DNA of 64,000 bases from Phenylobacterium sp. (GCF_004799515.1 NZ_SSMX01000027.1:1-64000), one strand, 5' to 3'. Shown: positions 1 through 9,769, numbered from the stretch's first letter. The notes: generated from the letters alone by a model not told the origin. Numbers and translations: made by a program.

Positions 1-23
1 CCCCTTCATGGGGAGGGAAGGCG

Positions 24-287
24 TCAGGCCGCCGCCTGCAACAGGGGGTCGAGTTTGCCCTCGCGTTCCAGGGCCATCATCTCGTCGCAGCCGCCGATGT
101 GCTGTTCGCCGACGAAGATCTGCGGGAACGTCGCCCGGCCGCCGGCGCGCTGCATCATCTCCTGCCGCTTGGCCGGGTCGAAAGCGGCCTCCACCTCGGT
201 GAAGTCGACGCCCTTCTTCTCCAGCAGCGAGATCGCGCGGATGCAGTAGGGGCAATAGGGCTTGGTGTAGATGGTGACGTGGGACAT
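24..287 (-). CDS. grxC: Glutaredoxin 3 (GrxC family)
   Basis: An 87-residue cytosolic dithiol glutaredoxin that reduces protein disulfides and mixed glutathione disulfides at the expense of glutathione. The active site CPYC sits near residue 11 after a VTIYTKPYCPYC strand-turn. The later TFPQIFVGEQHIGG stretch carries the cis-proline (TFP) and glutathione-contacting GG of the family. Length matches GrxC. I start at the ATG at 287 (MSHVTIYTK); the open frame continues upstream but those residues do not belong to the fold. It follows comF on the same strand after about 44 bases and is probably co-transcribed with it. Confidence 0.95.
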   Translation of the reverse strand: MSHVTIYTKPYCPYCIRAISLLEKKGVDFTEVEAAFDPAKRQEMMQRAGGRATFPQIFVGEQHIGGCDEMMALEREGKLDPLLQAAA

Positions 288-331
288 CGGTGTTCCAGGG
301 GGCTCTTCGGGCAAATCCTGTCGCGGAAGCT

Positions 332-1126
332 TCATATGGTGAGTCTGGACATCTCTTTAACCCGCGCGACCGCTGCGACGTCCACCCGCACCGCGCCGGC
401 GGCCTTCAGCGCCCGGGCGCAGCCCTCGGCGGTGGCGCCGGTGGTCATCACGTCGTCGATCAGGAGGACGCGCTTGCCGGCCACCCGCCAGGCGCGGCGG
501 CCGGGCACCTCGAAGGCGCCGGCGACGTTGCGCTTGCGGCACACGCCGGACTTGCCGCCCTGGGTGTCCGTGGCGCGGCGGCGGACCAGGGCGTCGGGCA
601 GGTAGGGCACGCCGGTCATCCGCGACAGCGGCCGGGCGATCTCGGCGGCCTGGTTGTAGCGGCGCGACAAGAGGCGCGACGGGTGCAACGGCACCGGGGC
701 GATCGCGTCGGCCTCCTCGATCAGCGGCTGGGCCGCGCGCGACAGCCAGCGGGCGAAGAGGGGCGCAAGGTCTGTGCGGTCGCCGTGCTTCAGCTTCAGG
801 ATCGGCTCGCGGGAGGTCTCGTCATAAAGGCAGGCCGCGCGGGCGGCGTCGAAGGCCCGCGGCTGGGCCAGGCACGCGGCGCAACGCGAACCTATGTCGA
901 ATTCGAACGGCGCGCCGCAGCCGTCGCAGACCGGGCCGTCGAGGAACTGGATGCGGCTCCAGGCCTCCGCGGAAAGCCCCGCCGCCATCACGGTCCCGCC
1001 GTCCATGGCGCGCGGCGGGAAGATCAGGTCCAGCGTGCCGCGCAGCAGCGCCCGGGCGCGCGGGCCGGGCCGCAACAGGCCGCCGTCTTTGACAAGCAGG
1101 GCGAAGAGGCCATCTTCCGCGCTCAT
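332..1126 (-). CDS. comF: ComF family protein (phosphoribosyltransferase fold)
   Basis: A 264-residue ComF homologue. An N-terminal zinc-ribbon-like part shows two CxxC pairs (CDGCG and RCAACL, about residues 63-88). A C-terminal PRPP-binding motif VLLIDDVMTTGAT lies near residue 225. ComF proteins are linked to DNA uptake and replication restart, but the substrate is unknown. The ATG at 1126 is chosen because the typical LLDLIFPPR segment of ComF needs this upstream sequence. The start codon is one base from the start of the divergent NDUFAF5-like gene, so promoters must lie inside the neighbouring reading frames. grxC follows downstream. Confidence 0.9.
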   Translation of the reverse strand: MSAEDGLFALLVKDGGLLRPGPRARALLRGTLDLIFPPRAMDGGTVMAAGLSAEAWSRIQFLDGPVCDGCGAPFEFDIGSRCAACLAQPRAFDAARAACLYDETSREPILKLKHGDRTDLAPLFARWLSRAAQPLIEEADAIAPVPLHPSRLLSRRYNQAAEIARPLSRMTGVPYLPDALVRRRATDTQGGKSGVCRKRNVAGAFEVPGRRAWRVAGKRVLLIDDVMTTGATAEGCARALKAAGAVRVDVAAVARVKEMSRLTI

Positions 1127-1127
1127 A

Positions 1128-2039
1128 ATGTCCGCCGCTCCTCGCCTCTTCGACCGCGCCCTGCACCGCAAGCGCCTGGACCGCGCCGCGGGCGGGTTCG
1201 CGGCCGCCGACTTCCTGCAGCGCCGCGCCGCCCTCGACCTGGTCGAGCGCCTCGAGGCGATCATGCGGGACTTCCCGGTGGCCGTCGACCTCTCGGCGCG
1301 CAAAGGCGCCTTCCGCGAGGCCCTGACCGAGAACCCAGGCGCCGCCGCGCGGGTGGGTCTGCTGGTCGAGGCGGACCTCTCGAGCGCCATGCTGGCCGGC
1401 CGCGCCGGGCCGCGCCTGGCCATCGACGACGAACACCTGCCCTTCGCGGCCGAAAGCCTCGACCTCGTGGTCACGACGCTGGGCCTGCACTGGACCAACG
1501 ACGTGGTCGGCGCGCTGATCCAGCTGCGCCGGGCGCTGAAGCCGGACGGCCTCTTGCTGGCGTCCTTCCTGGGCGGCTCGACGCTCACCGAACTGCGCCA
1601 GGCCCTCACCCAGGCGGAGGATGAGCTTTGGGGCGGCGCGGGCAGCCGGGTGTCGCCCTTCGCCGACAGCCGCGACGCCGCGGGCCTGTTGCAGCGCGCC
1701 GGCTTCGCCCTGCCGGTCGCCGACGTCGACCGGGTGAGCGTCAGCTACGAGCACCCGCTGAAGCTGCTCGCCGACCTGCGCCAGATGGGCGAGACCAATG
1801 TGCTCGCCGACCGCCATCCGCGCGCGCTCACCCGCGCCCTGCTGGCCCGCGCCAGCGAGATCTACGCCGAACGGTTCGCCGGCCCCGACGGCCGGATCGT
1901 CGCGACCTTCGAGATCGTGACCCTCACCGGCTGGGCGCCGCACGCGAGCCAGCCGCAGCCGCTCCAACCCGGCTCGGCCAAGATGCGCCTGGCCGACGCC
2001 CTGGGGACCGTCGAACACCGCCTGCCCGGCGACGGTTGA
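1128..2039 (+). CDS. NDUFAF5-like SAM-dependent methyltransferase-fold protein
   Basis: A 303-residue class I methyltransferase-fold protein that follows human NDUFAF5 along its whole length: start RLFDRALHRKRLDRAA, central LGLHWTNDVVGAL, then SPFADSRDAAGLLQRAGF and ending with TGWAPHASQPQP. NDUFAF5 hydroxylates an arginine of complex I subunit NDUFS7, so a role in complex I maturation is inferred. Oddly, SAM motif I reads VDLSARKGAF where the family usually has LDLGCGRG, so the glycine loop is degraded. The ATG at 1128 begins right before the conserved region. Divergent from comF with no gap. Automatic annotation may call it BioC-like. Confidence 0.85.
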   Translation: MSAAPRLFDRALHRKRLDRAAGGFAAADFLQRRAALDLVERLEAIMRDFPVAVDLSARKGAFREALTENPGAAARVGLLVEADLSSAMLAGRAGPRLAIDDEHLPFAAESLDLVVTTLGLHWTNDVVGALIQLRRALKPDGLLLASFLGGSTLTELRQALTQAEDELWGGAGSRVSPFADSRDAAGLLQRAGFALPVADVDRVSVSYEHPLKLLADLRQMGETNVLADRHPRALTRALLARASEIYAERFAGPDGRIVATFEIVTLTGWAPHASQPQPLQPGSAKMRLADALGTVEHRLPGDG

Positions 2040-2048
2040 AGCGGTCCA

Positions 2049-2074
2049 GGAACGTCCGCCCCGCGCCACCCGTT
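2049..2074 (+). promoter_or_regulatory. EcfG/SigT-type general stress promoter
   Basis: GGAAC at 2049-2053, a 17-base spacer, and CGTT at 2071-2074. This is the consensus of the alphaproteobacterial EcfG (Caulobacter SigT) sigma factor. It lies about 32 bases upstream of the ATG of the 58-aa gene at 2106, in a short intergenic gap, the right place and direction to drive it. Confidence 0.7.
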
Positions 2075-2105
2075 AGCTTGGCCTCACCACAACGGAGGAT
2101 TCTCG

Positions 2106-2282
2106 ATGGGCCAGCATTCGCAGGACGGCCAAGGCGGCAAGACGGAAGAGAAGCACCCCGGCATGATGGGCGACGGCACCGAGGAGCAGAACCTTAACCA
2201 GAAAGGCGATCCCTCGGCGCGGATCACCGAAGCCGAGGTCCAGGAAGCCTTCAAGGATGGCGGCGGCAAGCCGAAGGCCTGA
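2106..2282 (+). CDS. Small hydrophilic protein, probable general stress protein
   Basis: A 58-residue protein rich in Gly, Lys, Glu and Gln, with no cysteine, membrane segment or signal peptide: it opens MGQHSQDGQGGKTEEKHPG and contains a short amphipathic helix-like stretch (ITEAEVQEAFKDG). A strong Shine-Dalgarno sequence (CGGAGGA) precedes the ATG by about 7 bases, and an EcfG-type promoter lies just upstream. I do not recognise the family. Composition and promoter suggest a small stress protein; the molecular role is unknown. It ends four bases before the end of the convergent M28 peptidase gene. Confidence 0.75.
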   Translation: MGQHSQDGQGGKTEEKHPGMMGDGTEEQNLNQKGDPSARITEAEVQEAFKDGGGKPKA

Positions 2283-2286
2283 CGGC

Positions 2287-3846
2287 CTAGCGCCCCGGCG
2301 CGGCGGGCGGAGGCCCCTTGAGCTTCTCCCGCGGCGCCTTGGCGACGTCTTCGATGAAGCCGGCATAGAAGGCCGCGGCCCGTTCCAGGCCGGGGACCGA
2401 GATGGTCGACGGCGTGTCGCCCGACGAGTGGTAGTAGACCTCGCTGGAGATCAGCTGGGCCGAAGGCAGGCCCGCGCGGATGTAGGCGCCGAGGTCGCCC
2501 GGCGCGCTGGGCGTCGGCTCATAGCTCGTCACCACCCCGTAACGCTTCGAGGCCTTGCCCATCAGCGCCCAGACGTAGGGGCCGGCGTTGACCGCGCCGG
2601 CCTGCTTTGTCGTCTCGGTCGTGTTGGCGGTCCACACGCCGCTCTCGTAGCCGCCGGGCGCCGCCGGATCGAGGCGCGCGGCCTGCGTCACGGCGATCTG
2701 CGCCAGATGCTCCAGGTTCATCACCAGCACGGTCTTCTTGATGATCTCCGGATGGGCCTTGATGAAGGCCGCCGCGCCAACTGCGGTGTGGTGGCCGCCG
2801 GAGACCATGAAGACCAGGGTCCGCGCCGGCTTCTCCTTGCGGTGGGCGAAGTAGTCGGCGAGCGCCAGCTGCACCGCCAGGCCGTCGGCGTTGTCGTCGG
2901 CGCCGTCGAACCAGGCGTCGGCGTGGGCGTTGACGATGACCACCTCGTCGCTCATGCCGGGGATGGTCGCCACGCCGTTCCAGGCGGTGAGGTTCGGCCG
3001 CTCCTCGGCCTGTAGCGTGAGCTTCATCCGCACCGTCTTGCCAGCCTTGGCGGCGCGGCCGATGACGCTCTCCAGGAACGCCCCGTCGTCGCCGCCCACC
3101 AGGAAGCAGGGCGCGGCGTCGCAGCCGTAGCGGTTGTCGTAGTAGAGCAGGTTGCCGGGGCTCTCGACGGCGTTGATCACGCCCACCGCGCCGCGCTTCT
3201 CCAGCTCACGGGCGACGCCCTTTTCGCGGGCGGCGAACAGGCTGTCGTCGGGCACGACATTGACCACCGCGACCCTGCCCTTCACGTCGACGTTGGCGAG
3301 CTCGGCGGCCGAACCGCGGCCCACGAAGACCAGCGGCCCTTCGGCGGCGGCCGGCTTGAGGGTCCGGTTGCGGATCGGCACGGCCGAGGCCAGCACCACG
3401 TCGGGGCTGCCGTCGGTCATCGCCCGCAGCTCATAGCTCACCGGCAGCCAGAGCGGCGCTTCGGACACGTAGGGCTCGGCGTGGGCGTCGGTCAGGCCGT
3501 CGGCCTTCAGCCGGGCCACCGCCCAGTCGACCACGGCCTTCTCGCCCGGCAGGCCGCTGATCCGGCCGTAGAGCAGGTCGCCGGCCGCCTTGCGCTCCAG
3601 GGAGAAGCCGACGATCCGGCGCACGTCGGCCATCATCTTCTCGCCGGACAGCGCACCGCGCGCATCGTCGGCGGGCCGCACATGCGCCGGCGCGGGGCCA
3701 TAGCTCGCCGGGCCGGCATGGAAGGTGGGCTTGTCCGGCGGGCTCACCGGCCCGGGCGTCGGCGCGCCGAACCAGGCCTGGGCGGACGCCGCGCCGGCCG
3801 TCAGGGCGAGGGCCGCCGCCAACACCAAGCTTTTCAGATGTCTCAT
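2287..3846 (-). CDS. Secreted M28-family peptidase-like protein with PA domain
   Basis: A 519-residue exported protein. The signal peptide is MRHLKSLVLAAALALTAGAA, cleaved near ASA-QA, and the start at 3846 is set by it. A protease-associated domain lies in the middle and an M28 aminopeptidase-like zinc domain in the C-terminal half. Visible metal and catalytic positions are NAHADAW (H and D), DDNADG (D), MNLEHL (E) and YHSSGDTP (H). Where M28 enzymes have the catalytic/ligand Glu-Glu pair, this protein reads SGGHHTAVGA, so activity may differ or be lost. It is the last gene of a probable serine hydrolase-mutT-peptidase operon. Confidence 0.85.
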   Translation of the reverse strand: MRHLKSLVLAAALALTAGAASAQAWFGAPTPGPVSPPDKPTFHAGPASYGPAPAHVRPADDARGALSGEKMMADVRRIVGFSLERKAAGDLLYGRISGLPGEKAVVDWAVARLKADGLTDAHAEPYVSEAPLWLPVSYELRAMTDGSPDVVLASAVPIRNRTLKPAAAEGPLVFVGRGSAAELANVDVKGRVAVVNVVPDDSLFAAREKGVARELEKRGAVGVINAVESPGNLLYYDNRYGCDAAPCFLVGGDDGAFLESVIGRAAKAGKTVRMKLTLQAEERPNLTAWNGVATIPGMSDEVVIVNAHADAWFDGADDNADGLAVQLALADYFAHRKEKPARTLVFMVSGGHHTAVGAAAFIKAHPEIIKKTVLVMNLEHLAQIAVTQAARLDPAAPGGYESGVWTANTTETTKQAGAVNAGPYVWALMGKASKRYGVVTSYEPTPSAPGDLGAYIRAGLPSAQLISSEVYYHSSGDTPSTISVPGLERAAAFYAGFIEDVAKAPREKLKGPPPAAPGR

Positions 3847-3886
3847 GCGCCCGCCCCGTCTTCCGATTTGTAGGCAGCCTAGCCTA

Positions 3887-4306
3887 TCAGATGAGATCGC
3901 GCAGCCAGGCCACCAGCGGCGCATCGGCCGGCGGCATCGGATAGTCGCCAAGCTTGGACGGCTTCACCCAGGCCAGCGCCTTGTGCTCCTTGGCGACGAT
4001 CGTCCCGGACCAGCGGCGCAGCAGGTAGAGCGGCATCAGGAGGTGGAAGGCCTCGTACTCGTGGCTGGCGAACACGAAGGGCGCCAGGCAGGCCTGGGTG
4101 ACGGAAATCCCCAGCTCTTCGTCGAGCTCGCGGATCAGGCAGGCCTCCGGCGTCTCGCCCGGCTCGACCTTGCCGCCTGGAAATTCCCAGAGGCCGGCCA
4201 GCTGCTTGCCCTCCGGCCGCTGGCAGATCAGCACGCGGCCGTCGGCGTCGATCAGGGCCGCCGCGGCGACCAGCAGCATCTTCTTGGCGATCGGAGGTTC
4301 GCTCAC
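3887..4306 (-). CDS. mutT: Nudix hydrolase, 8-oxo-dGTP diphosphatase (MutT)
   Basis: A 139-residue Nudix enzyme that would remove oxidised dGTP from the nucleotide pool. The Nudix box is complete: GGKVEPGET, then RELDEELGI. The preceding LAGLWEFPGG and C-terminal WVKPSKLGDYPMPPAD are typical of the MutT group. The start is taken as GTG at 4306, whose bases overlap the TGA of the upstream serine hydrolase gene (GTGA), implying translational coupling. An ATG nine codons later is the alternative. Confidence 0.9.
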   Translation of the reverse strand: MSEPPIAKKMLLVAAAALIDADGRVLICQRPEGKQLAGLWEFPGGKVEPGETPEACLIRELDEELGISVTQACLAPFVFASHEYEAFHLLMPLYLLRRWSGTIVAKEHKALAWVKPSKLGDYPMPPADAPLVAWLRDLI

Positions 4307-5523
4307 CTGGCGGCCGGCGGGACCATGGGCGCGCGGCGCGGCGAACCGCGGGTGGCGGGGTCCTGCTCGCCCCAGCCATAGGCGGCGGCCACGGCGCGGG
4401 TGATCTCCATCGCCAGCTGGCCGCCGACGTCGCTGTTGGTCATGACCACCACGCCCTGGCGCGGTCCGTCCAGCAGGGCGAGGGCGTTGCACTGGAAGCC
4501 CGCGTTGCCGCCGCTGTGCTGGATGAACGGGTGGCCGCCCCAATGGCCGAGCTCCAGGCCCAGCCCGTAGTTGGCGTCGACCGGCGTCATCATCGCCTTC
4601 GCGCTCGCCGGACTGAGCAAGGCATGCGGCCGCCCGGCGTAGGCGCCCTGCAGGGCTATATAGAAGCGGCCATAGTCGGACGGCGTGGTCCAGAGGCTCG
4701 CGGCGGCGTACTCCGGATAGGTGTGCCGCGCGCCGGGAATGACCTCGCCCTTGCGGTCGTGGCCGCTGGCCGATTTGCCGATCAATGCCGCCGGCAAGGG
4801 CTGGGAGAAGGTCGACTGGCGCATGCCGGCCGGGCGCAGGACCAGCTCGTCCAGCAGCGCCGGATAGGGCTTGCCGCCAGCCTCGACGATGGCCAGTTGC
4901 GCCACGGTGTAGCCGCCGCCGGAATAGGCGTAGGCGCCGGGCGGTTCGAAGGATCGCACTGCCGGCGTGTTCGACGGCGGCGCCCCGTCGAGGATCTGCA
5001 CCGTGGTCGGCACCGGCTTGCCGGCCTCGTACCCCGGGAAGCCGCTGACCGTCAGGCCCGCGGTGTGGCTGAGCAGTTCCCGCAAGGTGACTTTCTTCTC
5101 CGCCGTGTACGGACTGTCCGGGACCTTCCAGGCCTTCAAGTGCGTGTTGATGTCGCTGTCCAGGTCGAGCTTGCCCTGGTCGACCAGCCGCAGCGCCGCC
5201 GCGGCGGCGAGCGCCTTGCTCATCGAGGCGGCCTGGAACAGCGTGTCGGGCGTGACGGCCTGGCTCCTGCCCGCCGCGGCGACGCCATAGGCGCGGGTCC
5301 ACTTCACCTTGCCGTCCTCGATGAAGGCGACGCTGACGCCGGGGACCTTCAACTCCGCCATGCGCTCGGCCAGGGTCTTGGTGTCGGGCGGCGTCTTGGC
5401 TGAGGCCGGCGTCAGGTGCGTCTCGAAGGCCGCGATCGCCGCCTGATCGGCCGGCGAAGGCGCGGCCCGCGCCAGTCCGGCGACCCCAAGTACAAGTGCG
5501 ACGACGAGGCTGGGCAGTCTCAT
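4303..5523 (-). CDS. Serine hydrolase, class C beta-lactamase family
   Basis: A 406-residue exported penicillin-binding-protein-fold hydrolase. Signal peptide MRLPSLVVALVLGVAGLARA fixes the start at 5523. The catalytic SxxK is in QAASMSKAL (about residue 93), the second motif is YAYSGGGY (Tyr-Ser-Gly variant of YxN) and the third is HSGGN in place of KTG. These variants are usual in the esterase/peptidase branch, so it is more likely a periplasmic esterase or D-aminopeptidase than an antibiotic-resistance enzyme. The following mutT gene overlaps it by four bases. Confidence 0.85.
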   Translation of the reverse strand: MRLPSLVVALVLGVAGLARAAPSPADQAAIAAFETHLTPASAKTPPDTKTLAERMAELKVPGVSVAFIEDGKVKWTRAYGVAAAGRSQAVTPDTLFQAASMSKALAAAAALRLVDQGKLDLDSDINTHLKAWKVPDSPYTAEKKVTLRELLSHTAGLTVSGFPGYEAGKPVPTTVQILDGAPPSNTPAVRSFEPPGAYAYSGGGYTVAQLAIVEAGGKPYPALLDELVLRPAGMRQSTFSQPLPAALIGKSASGHDRKGEVIPGARHTYPEYAAASLWTTPSDYGRFYIALQGAYAGRPHALLSPASAKAMMTPVDANYGLGLELGHWGGHPFIQHSGGNAGFQCNALALLDGPRQGVVVMTNSDVGGQLAMEITRAVAAAYGWGEQDPATRGSPRRAPMVPPAAR

Positions 5524-5829
5524 TCCGGCTCCCTCCCGATCCGGAGCCATCCATTCATAGCCTGAGTCATAAAGGCAACAGCCTGCGGCCAAAGACCCAC
5601 CGTGGGTTGACTTCGCAGGTGCGAAAGCCGATGTGCACGGCGCGTCGCCATCCTATGACGTACTCGGTGCTCCAGCCGCGTGGGGTTCTTCCGCAACGAA
5701 GACCCAGCCTGTCGAGCGCCGTAAGATCCATAGATCGCCCATCACGCGGGGCGCTTCCCCAAAGACCCGCGTCCCGCACCCTCGACCAGGTCGAGCCGGC
5801 GCGCTTGGCGCATATGTGAAAGTTATCGT
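5524..5829. other. Intergenic region, leader of the DEAD-box gene
   Basis: About 306 bases between divergent genes. I see no convincing gene. There is a small perfect hairpin (ACCCAC-C-GTGGGT, about 5597-5609) and a minimal start-stop ATGTGA at 5814-5819 just upstream of the TTG start of the helicase. The length and position fit a long 5' untranslated leader, as common for cold-inducible RNA helicases, but no thermosensor fold could be verified by eye. Confidence 0.4.
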
Positions 5830-7290
<1,461 letters not shown>

Positions 7291-7298
7291 CAGAATGC

Positions 7299-7326
7299 TC
7301 AGGCGGCGGACTTGTCCGTCGCCTGA
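7299..7326. terminator. Strong hairpin downstream of the helicase gene
   Basis: A near-perfect inverted repeat of 13 bp with one G-T pair and a tiny loop starts nine bases after the helicase stop: TCAGGCGGCGGAC pairs with GTCCGTCGCCTGA. No T tract follows, so it is either a weak or Rho-assisted terminator or an mRNA 3' end stabiliser. Confidence 0.5.
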
Positions 7327-7405
7327 CGCACGAACCCTCTCGCCTGCGCCGCCGTTTACGGCGTAGGTGTTCGCCGCAACGCTCTAGAACGGCGTTCGGG
7401 GAGCC

Positions 7406-8290
7406 ATGGACGGGACCGACCTTATCGAGGCGGACGAGACGGACCTGCTGTCCGACGCCGCGGTCGCGCACCTGCGGGGCCATCCCCGCTTCCGCGAGGC
7501 CGTGGAGGCGTTCGCCCGCGAGTCCCTCGTCCATTACGAGCAACAGGACGCCGCCACCCGCTGGCTGCTGAAAGACCTCGGTCGCGCGGCGCTCTATCTG
7601 GCGGCGACCATCCTGGACGGCACGCCGGAGGGGCTGACCTTCGCCCGCCTGGCTATGACCGCGGCGTCCAATGGCACCTGCAGCCGCGGGCGCGTGCTGG
7701 CCTTCGTGCATTACGCCCAGGCCGCTGGACGGTTGACGGTGCCGCCGGGTCCGGAACCCTGGGCGCGGCGCAGGCTCGTCCTGACCCCGGCCTTCATCGA
7801 TCCCACCCGCGAGCGGCTGGTCGGCGCCCTTGAGGCCACCGCCATCGTCGCGCCGGAGGTGGCCGAGGCCCTGCCCCGGCTGAAATCGGACACGGTGGCG
7901 CGCCAGGCCGCCACGGCGGTGGGCATGCTGCTCAACTTCCGGCCCGAACTGAACCGCAACCCCGGCGGCCCGCTCAGGCAGATCTTCATCGCCCGCGACG
8001 GCGGCATGCGTATGCTGCAGCACCTGATGGTGCGCCAACCGGCGCAGCGCGGCCGGCTAATGGAGACCGCCCGGTTGAGCCGCGCCGAACTTGCCCGCCG
8101 CTACGGGGTCTCGCGCACCCACGTGAACCGGCTGCTGGATGACGCCCAGGCCGCCGGAGCCCTGACCCTGCCGGCCGCCGACCGGGTCGAGTTCTCCAGC
8201 GCCTTCTCAGACGAGGTCGAGGCCTTCTTCGGCGGCGTGATGCAGGTCAACCGCGTGGTGGCCCGGACCCTGATGGCCCCGGCCGACTGA
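7406..8290 (+). CDS. Hypothetical protein with tandem winged-helix segments
   Basis: A 294-residue soluble protein I cannot assign to a named family. Two stretches look like winged-helix DNA-binding units. The first, around residues 70-115, contains FARLAMTAASNGTCSRGRV followed by AQAAGRLTVPPG. The second, around residues 227-258, reads LSRAELARRYGVSRTHVNRL and then DDAQAAGALTL, a classic helix-turn-helix with wing. The segment between is helical with no transmembrane part. A transcriptional regulator role is inferred. ATG at 7406; it converges on argJ with six bases between stops. Confidence 0.75.
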   Translation: MDGTDLIEADETDLLSDAAVAHLRGHPRFREAVEAFARESLVHYEQQDAATRWLLKDLGRAALYLAATILDGTPEGLTFARLAMTAASNGTCSRGRVLAFVHYAQAAGRLTVPPGPEPWARRRLVLTPAFIDPTRERLVGALEATAIVAPEVAEALPRLKSDTVARQAATAVGMLLNFRPELNRNPGGPLRQIFIARDGGMRMLQHLMVRQPAQRGRLMETARLSRAELARRYGVSRTHVNRLLDDAQAAGALTLPAADRVEFSSAFSDEVEAFFGGVMQVNRVVARTLMAPAD

Positions 8291-8296
8291 GCGGGC

Positions 8297-9769
8297 TCAG
8301 CTTCGGTAGTCGCCGTTGATCTCGACGTAGCGCTTGGTGAGGTCGCAGGTCCACAGGCTGGCGGAGCCGCGGCCCATGCCGACGTCGACGCTGACCTCCA
8401 GCTCCTTCTTCTTCATGTAGGCGCTCATCTTGGCCTCGTCGTAGGTGGGCGAGACCAGGCCGTCCTGGGCGGCGACCAGCGGGCCGAACCTCACGCTCAT
8501 CGAGTCGCGGTCCACCGGCTCGTCGGCGCGGCCCACGGCCATGACGATGCGGCCCCAGTTGGCGTCCTCGCCGGCGAAGGCGGTCTTGACCAGCGGGCTC
8601 TCGGCGATGGTGCGGGCGATCTTGCGGGCGGAGGCGTGGCTCTCGGCGCCGGTGACGGTGACCTTGATGAATTTGCTGGCGCCCTCGCCGTCGCGGACAA
8701 GCTGCTGAGCGAGATCCATCAAGACCTGCTCCAGCTTGTCGCGGAAGTCGGCCAGCCGCCGGTCGCCCGCGCGGCTGATCTTCGGCGCGCCGGACTTGCC
8801 GGTGGCGAACAGCAGGAGCGTGTCGTTGGTCGAGCGGTCGCCGTCCACGGTCACGGCGTTGAAGGTGTTGCGGGTGTAGAGGCTGGCCAGCGCCTGCAGG
8901 GCGGCCGGCGAGATCGCGGCGTCCGTCACCACGAAGGCCAGCATTGTCGCCATGTCCGGCGCGATCATGCCCGAGCCCTTGGCGATGCCGCTGATCTTCA
9001 CCTTCGTTCCGTCGATATCGGCCACCGCGTGGGCGCCCTTCGGGAAGGTGTCGGTGGTCATGATGGCGCGGGCCGCGTTCGCCCAGCCGTCCTCGGCCAG
9101 GCGGGTGGCGACCTCGGGCAGGCGGTGCACGATCTTGGCGTCGTCCAGGAGCACGCCGATCACCCCGGTCGAGGCCACCATCACGTCGCGCTGGCGGCAG
9201 TCGAACCGCTTGCCGGCCGCCGAGCAGACGCGGCGCACCGCGTCCGCGCCGGGCCGGCCGGTGAAGGAATTGGCGCAGCCGGCGTTGACCACCAGGGCAT
9301 GCACGTCCTCGCCCTTGGTCATCTCCAGATGGCGCTTGCACCAGTCGACCGGCGCGGAGCCGACGCCATGGCGGGTGAAGACCCCGGCGCAGCTCGCCCC
9401 GTCCGGGAAATGCATGACCAGGAGGTCGTCGCGCTCGTGCTTGTAGAAGCCTGCCCGGCCGGTCGCCATCTCCACGCCGGCGATGGGCGGCATCTTTGGG
9501 AACGGCACAGCGAGCGGCGAGACGGGCAGGGCCCCCTTGGCCGGCGCGGCGAACTGCTTGGCCTGCTTGTCGGCGCGCTTCAGGGCCGCGCGCTTCAGGG
9601 CGCTGGCCAGCGGGTCGAAGGCGCGTTCGAGAGTGTGGCCCACCGCCTCGACCGGCCGGGCGGCCGCCTCCAGCACCTTGGATGCGGATTTGGGGGGCGC
9701 GGACCTGGGAGCGGCGCGCTTGGCGGCGGCCGCCTTGGGGGCTTTCGGCGAGGCAGGCTTGCGGGTCAT
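8297..9769 (-). CDS. argJ: ArgJ, bifunctional ornithine acetyltransferase / N-acetylglutamate synthase
   Basis: A 490-residue arginine biosynthesis enzyme that moves acetyl from N-acetylornithine to glutamate. The self-cleavage site is in [16 protein letters not shown], Thr at about residue 275, whose amino group becomes the nucleophile. Other family motifs are [19 protein letters not shown]-like [19 protein letters not shown] and [10 protein letters not shown]. The first 80 residues are a Lys/Ala/Pro-rich extension ([20 protein letters not shown]...) beyond the normal ArgJ start. The ATG overlaps the TGA of the upstream PpiC gene, supporting this start and coupled translation. Confidence 0.95.
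   Translation of the reverse strand: MTRKPASPKAPKAAAAKRAAPRSAPPKSASKVLEAAARPVEAVGHTLERAFDPLASALKRAALKRADKQAKQFAAPAKGALPVSPLAVPFPKMPPIAGVEMATGRAGFYKHERDDLLVMHFPDGASCAGVFTRHGVGSAPVDWCKRHLEMTKGEDVHALVVNAGCANSFTGRPGADAVRRVCSAAGKRFDCRQRDVMVASTGVIGVLLDDAKIVHRLPEVATRLAEDGWANAARAIMTTDTFPKGAHAVADIDGTKVKISGIAKGSGMIAPDMATMLAFVVTDAAISPAALQALASLYTRNTFNAVTVDGDRSTNDTLLLFATGKSGAPKISRAGDRRLADFRDKLEQVLMDLAQQLVRDGEGASKFIKVTVTGAESHASARKIARTIAESPLVKTAFAGEDANWGRIVMAVGRADEPVDRDSMSVRFGPLVAAQDGLVSPTYDEAKMSAYMKKKELEVSVDVGMGRGSASLWTCDLTKRYVEINGDYRS

Noticed and set aside
290..1624. A 444-codon plus-strand frame across comF and the NDUFAF5-like gene
   Set aside because: It crosses two recognised genes in other frames and has an Arg/Gly/Ala/Pro shadow composition.
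4307..5554. Upstream part of a 555-codon frame that appears to fuse another protein to MutT
   Set aside because: The upstream part is an out-of-frame shadow of the serine hydrolase; only the MutT part from GTG 4306 is real.
5567..5779. A 70-codon minus-strand frame in the gap before the DEAD-box gene
   Set aside because: No ribosome site, no recognisable domain, and a leader function for the helicase message is simpler. Kept as a low-probability candidate only.
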